Below, piece after piece: positions 6,951-11,370 of a stretch of DNA of 11,370 nt. The notes under the pieces were generated by a model that searched no databases, was not told the DNA's origin, and saw only the letters and a list, made by a program, of their open reading frames with translations. The stretch's first letter is position 1; each line of letters begins with the position of its first letter. This stretch comes from Campylobacteraceae bacterium (lineage in GTDB: Bacteria; Campylobacterota; Campylobacteria; Campylobacterales; Sulfurovaceae), in assembly GCA_026985655.1 (NCBI GenBank), contig JALSQB010000118.1, forward strand, positions 1 to 11,370, read 5' to 3'. The translations under genes and the position numbers were made by a program.

Positions 6951-7566
6951 CTCTAATGCACTACTTAACAATGAGCAGTTAGACCCCTTATTACCTAAAG
7001 TAAATGAGGTCAAAGCCATACCCAATCACACTTCCGTTGCTTTTGAATGGAAATCATTGGCTTCAAAGGGCATCACAGGGTATAATATTTATCGAGCAGA
7101 GACTAATACCTATCGAAGAAGCCCTCAGCTCACAAAAATAGGAAGCATTCGTAATCGTTTTTCTACGCACTATGTCGATACAAAACTTAGACAAGGTACA
7201 GGCTATACTTATACTTTTACTTCGGTAAAAAATGGTTTTGAATCTTCTAATGGAAAAGTCATGAATGTGAAAACACTCCCTGCTTTTGATGCTGTTACTT
7301 TTTTTCAAGGTTTTCAAAAAACTGCCACAACCATTAAGTTAATTTGGCGACCACATAGCAATTTGAAAGTGAGTTGGTACCGAGTTGAACGACAGATGAA
7401 TGGGGGAGAGTGGATGTGGATAGGTACGGTAAAAGAGCGTATGATGGCTGAATATATTGACAATAATATTATTGCAGGTAATCGATACAATTACCGTGTT
7501 ATTGCCATTGGTTTTGAACATAGCTTCTCTAAGCCTAGCACGCTTGTCTCCATTGTAGCACGATAA
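6889..7566 (+). CDS. Lipoprotein with two fibronectin type III domains (FlpA-like position)
   Basis: A 225-residue exported lipoprotein. The N-terminus MKKSTQASLMAILLLSLLGC has a basic n-region, a hydrophobic core and a lipobox (LLGC), with Cys20 as the lipidated residue. Ser at +2 predicts outer-membrane retention by the E. coli Lol rule. The rest is two FN3 domains, about 36-127 (VAFEWKS...GITGYNIYRA...YVDTKL...YTYTFTSV) and about 128-222 (IKLIWRPH...VSWYRVERQ...YIDNNI...YNYRVIAI), both with the Trp, Tyr and Tyr-Arg positions of the fold. C. jejuni FlpA (Cj1279c), a lipoprotein reported to bind fibronectin, occupies the same place between an rluD-like gene and trmB as I recall it, but is much longer (about 410 residues). 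Homology by position and architecture is likely; an adhesin role here is not implied. Confidence 0.85.
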   Translation: MKKSTQASLMAILLLSLLGCSSNALLNNEQLDPLLPKVNEVKAIPNHTSVAFEWKSLASKGITGYNIYRAETNTYRRSPQLTKIGSIRNRFSTHYVDTKLRQGTGYTYTFTSVKNGFESSNGKVMNVKTLPAFDAVTFFQGFQKTATTIKLIWRPHSNLKVSWYRVERQMNGGEWMWIGTVKERMMAEYIDNNIIAGNRYNYRVIAIGFEHSFSKPSTLVSIVAR

Positions 7567-7574
7567 GGAAATAG

Positions 7575-8756
7575 ATGCCACACATTACGGTTAAACCTTT
7601 TGACACCTCTTTGCTTGTTGCAGGGAAGTGTAGTGAAGCAACAGAAATTCTTTTTGTAGCACAAGATAATTTCTCGTCAGATGAACTGCTTGGTATCAAG
7701 CATGACCAAGAAGAGTTTTTATTACATTTAAAGAAAAATTCACAATCATGGTTATTAAAATACGATAAAGTAACCCGACCTCTTAATGTCAATTTGGTAA
7801 AAGAAGCCATTGGAGATGTCTCTAAGTCATTGGGATTAGATGTTTTACAATCAAATATTACCATACACCCTACAAAAGCCACTATTTCTAGTAGATATGA
7901 AAAAACGATTGAAGATTTTGTAGATATTCAATTTCCTTTTTCTACGGTTGCCATTGAAGTTGGCTTTGGTTCGGGGAAACATCTACTTCATCAAGCCCAA
8001 AAAAATCCAGAAACACTTTTTATTGGTATTGAAATACATACCCCCTCTGCAGCACAAGTTTTAAAACAGATTGAACTTTTGGGGCTTCAAAATGTTTGGG
8101 TTGTGAATTATGATGCACGTTTACTTTTGGAGATGATTCCTTCAAATATTTGTAGTCAAATATTTGTACATTTTCCTGTTCCATGGGATAAAAAGCCTCA
8201 ACGAAGGGTTATCTCAACAGCATTTTTACAAGAGTCTATGCGTGTACTTGATGTTAATGGACGGCTTGAACTTAGAACGGATTCTCCCAAATATTTTTGG
8301 TATTCAGTTGAGACATTTTTAGGTGAGCATGTGGCTAAAACCAATGTTGAAATCCGAAAAAATGAAGCCTTAGAGGTGACTTCCAAATATGAAGCGAGAT
8401 GGCTACGTCAAGAAAAAGATATTTATGATGTCTATGTTACTGCCATAGAAAAATCGGATGAGAGGGTTTTAAGTTTTGATTTTTCATTTGGAGAGATTAG
8501 CTATAAAAAAGAAATTTTAGATAAAATATCTTATAAACCTAAACTTTTTGAGGGCTTTTTTATGCACTTTGAACGTTTATTTAAAATTGGGGAGAATGCT
8601 ATTTTACTTAAATTGGCATTTGGTAGTTTTGATAGACCTGAACATAAATATATTTATATAGATAAGTCTAAAGCCTACTATTTTAACAGTAACCCTGTTA
8701 AAACTTTGACCAATCATAAAACACATTTGAAAATTTTGGAGTATTTAGATGTCTAA
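7575..8756 (+). CDS. trmB: tRNA (guanine46-N7)-methyltransferase TrmB, long form
   Basis: A 393-residue SAM-dependent enzyme forming m7G46 in the tRNA variable loop. The SAM site is EVGFGSG (128-134), followed by FIGIEIH (Glu153) and a VNYDAR element. Further motifs are HFPVPWDKKPQRRV (Phe200 onward), RTDSPKYFWY (Thr235, Asp236) and SKYEARW (Glu273). The canonical motif is FPDPW-x-KK; here the Asp is Val202, although the rest of the motif fits. About 115 residues precede the Rossmann core and about 105 follow it (rich in Phe, Tyr, Ile, Lys), against about 240 residues for E. coli TrmB. Long forms of this kind are, as I recall, usual in Campylobacterota. TAAGGA at 7564-7569 overlaps the previous stop and serves the ATG at 7575. 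The stop overlaps the ftsE start by 8 nt (ATGTCTAA). Confidence 0.9.
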   Translation: MPHITVKPFDTSLLVAGKCSEATEILFVAQDNFSSDELLGIKHDQEEFLLHLKKNSQSWLLKYDKVTRPLNVNLVKEAIGDVSKSLGLDVLQSNITIHPTKATISSRYEKTIEDFVDIQFPFSTVAIEVGFGSGKHLLHQAQKNPETLFIGIEIHTPSAAQVLKQIELLGLQNVWVVNYDARLLLEMIPSNICSQIFVHFPVPWDKKPQRRVISTAFLQESMRVLDVNGRLELRTDSPKYFWYSVETFLGEHVAKTNVEIRKNEALEVTSKYEARWLRQEKDIYDVYVTAIEKSDERVLSFDFSFGEISYKKEILDKISYKPKLFEGFFMHFERLFKIGENAILLKLAFGSFDRPEHKYIYIDKSKAYYFNSNPVKTLTNHKTHLKILEYLDV

Positions 8757-9423
8757 TATTATAACAGCGACAAATTTAACCCTCTCCTATGACAAGGAAG
8801 ATGAGGTAATTAAAGATGCTAATTTTTCCATTAAAAAAGGTGACTTTGTCTTCATTACGGGACCTAGTGGTTCAGGAAAATCAACACTGCTTAAATCTTT
8901 TTATGGAAGCTTAGCTGTCGATAAAGGCAGTTTGGTTGTGGGTGGCTTAGATATGGTAGATATTAAAAAAGAGAAACTTCAAGAGTTAAGAACTCATTTG
9001 GGGATTGTTTTTCAAGATTATCGTCTCATTAATGAGTGGACAGTAGAGAAAAATGTGGTACTTCCTTTATGGATTGCTGGTTACTCTGAAGAGGTACAAC
9101 GTACCCAATCGGAACGACTTTTACACCATGTTAAACTTTCAGGAAAAGAGAAAAAGTACCCCTTAGAACTCTCTGGTGGAGAGCAACAAAGAGTAGGGGT
9201 AGCACGTGCTTTGGCAAAAAATCCTTTCTTGATTTTAGCCGATGAACCCACAGGTAACCTTGATGATTACTCTTCCAATGTTATTTGGGATTTAATGGAG
9301 AATGCATGTCACCAATTAGACACAACAGTAGTCGTTGTAACACACCGTATTCCGATGGTTTTTAACATTCCTTACCGACACTTTACCATTGATGAGCAGG
9401 GGAGCGTTTATGAAGTTCATTAA
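8749..9423 (+). CDS. ftsE: FtsE, cell-division ABC transporter ATPase
   Basis: A 224-residue ABC ATPase that pairs with FtsX at the divisome. Walker A is GPSGSGKST (38-46), the Q-loop is VFQDYRLI, the ABC signature is LSGGEQQ (141-147), Walker B is LILADEPTG with Asp165 and Glu166, and the switch His lies in VVVVTHRI. All catalytic residues are intact and the length is standard for FtsE. The FQDYRLI sequence and the directly following FtsX separate it from LolD/MacB-type ATPases of similar size. GGAG at 8738-8741 lies 7 nt before the ATG. The start overlaps trmB by 8 nt and its stop lies 14 nt inside ftsX, so the three are translationally linked. Confidence 0.93.
   Translation: MSNIITATNLTLSYDKEDEVIKDANFSIKKGDFVFITGPSGSGKSTLLKSFYGSLAVDKGSLVVGGLDMVDIKKEKLQELRTHLGIVFQDYRLINEWTVEKNVVLPLWIAGYSEEVQRTQSERLLHHVKLSGKEKKYPLELSGGEQQRVGVARALAKNPFLILADEPTGNLDDYSSNVIWDLMENACHQLDTTVVVVTHRIPMVFNIPYRHFTIDEQGSVYEVH
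9398..9404 (+). promoter_or_regulatory. Shine-Dalgarno site fixing the ftsX start at 9410
   Basis: AGGGGAG lies 5 nt before the ATG at 9410. Earlier in-frame TTG (9389) and ATG (9392) codons lie upstream of this site, so the later ATG is preferred. Confidence 0.75.
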
Positions 9424-10219
9424 AACACATATTTCACTTATTTTTCCATTGATTGCCATTTTACTTGGTTTAGAGTTTTTCATTGTCTTTGACCGTACGA
9501 CCAATAACTATGAAAAAAGTTTACAAAATGGTTACAGCATGATGGTTGTGGCTAAAGATGAGATGAGTATTGATGATTTTAAAGCTTGGGATAAACACAT
9601 TGAACAGGTAATTGAGCTTGAAAAAAAGAGTATTTTAAAACGTTTAGAGATGGATAAAAACGCCCAAAACAAGAAAAAATTTGAAGCGTCATTACCGAAC
9701 TTTTATTCATTAAAACTCGATAGCTATCTAAGTGTTTCTGCCTTAGAAAAAGTTAAAAGTAATTTGAAAAAATCAGACAATATTTTAAACATTGAATCAT
9801 TTCAATCGGCGTATCAGTCTGAATATGAACTCTTCTCTTTTATTAAACTTTCATTTAGTACTTTTATTATTTTTATGTCTATTATTGGATTTTTTCTCAT
9901 TGTCAAACAGATGGAAGTTTGGAATTTCTTACATGCACAACGCATGAAAGTAATGGAAATATTTGGAGCATCACTCTTTTTACGTTCTAAAGTTTTAATT
10001 AGTATGGCACTTATTGATGCGGTGATTTCTGCTTTAATTACGTCAGTTCTTTTTTATCTTATTCAAAATATATGGGTCGCCAATAGCCAAATGCAAATTT
10101 TAAAAGAAAATGTTAGTGAAGTTTTTGCTTTTAGCGATATTTTTATTTTACTTTTTGCAGCCATTGTGGTGGTTATGGTTTCTATTTATATTGTTATTAT
10201 TAACGTTAAGGAAGAGTAG
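9410..10219 (+). CDS. ftsX: FtsX, cell-division membrane protein
   Basis: A 269-residue inner-membrane protein with the FtsX layout: TM1 at about 8-27 (ISLIFPLIAILLGLEFFIVF), a periplasmic loop of about 120 residues (28-147), TM2 148-165, TM3 195-218 and TM4 244-264. The large first loop is the part that binds and activates EnvC in better-studied bacteria. The stretch QRMKVMEIFGAS between TM2 and TM3 is the expected FtsE-contacting coupling region. E. coli FtsX is about 350 residues with a substantial cytoplasmic N-terminus; here only about seven residues precede TM1. I chose the ATG at 9410 because AGGGGAG precedes it at good distance. The gene overlaps ftsE by 14 nt and its stop directly abuts the next ATG, so FtsE, FtsX and the EnvC-like protein are probably made together. 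Confidence 0.9.
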   Translation: MKFIKTHISLIFPLIAILLGLEFFIVFDRTTNNYEKSLQNGYSMMVVAKDEMSIDDFKAWDKHIEQVIELEKKSILKRLEMDKNAQNKKKFEASLPNFYSLKLDSYLSVSALEKVKSNLKKSDNILNIESFQSAYQSEYELFSFIKLSFSTFIIFMSIIGFFLIVKQMEVWNFLHAQRMKVMEIFGASLFLRSKVLISMALIDAVISALITSVLFYLIQNIWVANSQMQILKENVSEVFAFSDIFILLFAAIVVVMVSIYIVIINVKEE

Positions 10220-11370
10220 ATGAGAATTTTACTCTACCTACTACTCTCTTTTTCCTTGCTCTTTTCTACTTCAATTGAACATAAGATTAAAACAAGTAAA
10301 AAAGCATTAAAATCTAAGAAAATTGAGTACAAAAAGATGGACAAAGAACTCTCTTTAGTCGCTAAACGTATCGCTAATGCTAAAAAAGAGCAAACAACTT
10401 TAACGCAAGGCATTAATGAACTCTCACAAAAGATTAAAGAGAATGAAATAGCATCTAAAACACTTTTAAAAGAAGATAAAGAATATAGTAATAAACTTAA
10501 TCAAGTCAAGAGTAGTGTGACAAAGAAGCAGAAAAAATTTTTAGATTTAGTGGCAAAAAACTTCTCTTTGGCATTGGCACTCGAAGAGATTAAAAGACCA
10601 ACAAAAGAGTCTGTGATGATGCGAGAGGCTTATAAGATTTATGAAACTAAAAATAAGCAAGAGATAAAAATGTTAGAAAAAGATATGGAGACTTTAAAAA
10701 GTAAAATAAAAAAGATACAAGTCAAAAAACAGATTATTCAACAAACTATTTTAAAGCATAAAAAAGAGCGTCAAGAGTATGTAAGTAAAAAGAAAAAACA
10801 AGACATTGTGGTTAAAAACTTAGCAAGAGACAAAGCCATCTACAAAAAACGTTTCAATAAAATTAAAGCCAGTCGAAAAAAATTAGAGCGAAAATTGGCA
10901 AGTTTAAATATTATTAAGCGTGATAGAAAAAAAGAGAAAGAGAAGAAAAGAAGAGCTGAAAAAAAAGCCATAGCACTGGCTAAAGCTTCCCAAAAAAGAA
11001 GTGAAAATAAAAATAGTAGCCATAAAAACAGTGTCAAGGAAGAAGCACCTATTGTGCTTAGTACTCCTGAGCAAGCCAGTTATCAAGGGAGGAAAACAAT
11101 CTCTCCTTTAAGGGGAGCAAGGTTAATTAAACAGTTTGGTAGCTACATTGACCCTGTTTATAAATTTAAAATTTTTAATAAATCCATTACCCTTAAAGCA
11201 CCTCATGTTAATGCTAAAGTACGTTCTGTTTTGGCAGGAAAGATTGTGTTTGCTGAAAATTCTGGGGGTATGTTAGGTAAAGTTGTTATTATTGAGCATG
11301 CCAATAAGATACATACCATCTATGCAAAGCTCTCACGCTTAGCACCAGGTATCCATGTTGGTAAAAGAGT
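10220..11370 (+). CDS. envC: EnvC-like coiled-coil protein with degenerate LytM domain, 3' partial
   Basis: The frame is open from the ATG at 10220 to the window edge (383 codons plus two bases). A signal peptide (about 1-18, RILLYLLLSFSLLFS) leads into about 250 very Lys/Glu-rich residues with heptad-like spacing, a long periplasmic coiled coil. A LytM/M23 fold begins near residue 294 (PLRGARLIKQFGS; VRSVLAGKIVFAENSGGMLG; VVIIEHANKIHTIYAKLS). Aligning to the catalytic pattern HxGxD...P and YxHLS puts Asn320 and Thr324 where the zinc-binding His and Asp should be, and Lys370 in place of the catalytic His. The domain therefore looks non-enzymatic, as in E. coli EnvC, which activates amidases under FtsEX control. 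The final HxH region is outside the window. AAGGAAGAG lies just before the ftsX stop and the start abuts it (TAGATG). Confidence 0.85.
   Translation, partial: MRILLYLLLSFSLLFSTSIEHKIKTSKKALKSKKIEYKKMDKELSLVAKRIANAKKEQTTLTQGINELSQKIKENEIASKTLLKEDKEYSNKLNQVKSSVTKKQKKFLDLVAKNFSLALALEEIKRPTKESVMMREAYKIYETKNKQEIKMLEKDMETLKSKIKKIQVKKQIIQQTILKHKKERQEYVSKKKKQDIVVKNLARDKAIYKKRFNKIKASRKKLERKLASLNIIKRDRKKEKEKKRRAEKKAIALAKASQKRSENKNSSHKNSVKEEAPIVLSTPEQASYQGRKTISPLRGARLIKQFGSYIDPVYKFKIFNKSITLKAPHVNAKVRSVLAGKIVFAENSGGMLGKVVIIEHANKIHTIYAKLSRLAPGIHVGKR

Noticed and set aside
7063..7882. Three minus-strand open frames across the FN3 lipoprotein and the trmB start
   Set aside because: They mirror conserved coding sequence on the + strand and show no signal peptide, domain or start signal of their own.
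9389..9409. Earlier TTG/ATG start for ftsX adding seven residues
   Set aside because: The AGGGGAG site lies after these codons and 5 nt before the ATG at 9410, and the shorter form begins directly with the expected basic residues and TM1.
10840..11086. Minus-strand Phe/Leu-rich open frames that look like small membrane proteins
   Set aside because: Their hydrophobic look is the reverse complement of the Lys/Glu-rich coiled coil of the EnvC-like gene, a common artefact of A-rich coding DNA.
1..11370. Possible CRISPR array, tRNA/rRNA gene, insertion sequence or prophage
   Set aside because: No direct-repeat array, tRNA-like cloverleaf, terminal inverted repeats or transposase/integrase motifs were seen; the strand is filled by ordinary coding genes.

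Overview
The window reads as chromosome from a Campylobacterota (epsilonproteobacterial) species. It is AT-rich, roughly one third G+C by eye. All eleven genes lie on the + strand, almost without spacers, and the gene order from 5979 onward (pseudouridine synthase, FN3 lipoprotein, long TrmB, FtsE, FtsX, coiled-coil LytM protein) matches an arrangement I recall from Campylobacter jejuni and Helicobacter pylori. The MSHA-like genes upstream suggest a free-living relative of the Sulfurimonas/Sulfurovum/Sulfurospirillum type, but the sequence alone does not fix the genus.

Region 1 (1-5947) is part of an MSHA-type pilus / type II secretion-like assembly locus: the C-terminal end of a secretin (MshL-like), a small AAA ATPase (MshM-like), a membrane-anchored Lys-rich TPR protein (in the MshN position), an unrecognised exported helical protein, a GspE/MshE-type assembly ATPase and a GspF/MshG-type inner-membrane platform protein. 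Start and stop codons overlap at four of the five junctions and the fifth has an 8-nt gap, so this looks like one translationally coupled operon that begins upstream of the window. No pilin or prepilin peptidase gene is visible here.

Region 2 (5979-11370) follows a 31-nt gap containing a TATAAT box, which may start a second transcription unit. It holds an RluD-type pseudouridine synthase, a lipoprotein with two fibronectin type III domains (in the genomic position of C. jejuni FlpA), a TrmB tRNA (m7G46) methyltransferase with lineage-type extensions, the cell-division ABC pair FtsE/FtsX, and the first 383 codons of an EnvC-like coiled-coil protein with a degenerate LytM domain. FtsE-FtsX-EnvC form a coherent module: ATP hydrolysis in the cytoplasm drives, through FtsX, a periplasmic activator of septal amidases. 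The FN3 lipoprotein travels with this module and may belong to it functionally.

No RNA genes, mobile elements, CRISPR arrays or convincing terminators were seen, and no gene-free stretch exceeds about 31 nt. I found no clearly new system. The points most worth a second look are the degenerate c-di-GMP-type motif repeats at the N-terminus of the assembly ATPase, the extra exported protein in the pilus operon, the FN3 lipoprotein's link to FtsEX-EnvC and its 62-nt overlap with the upstream gene, and the altered catalytic motif of TrmB.
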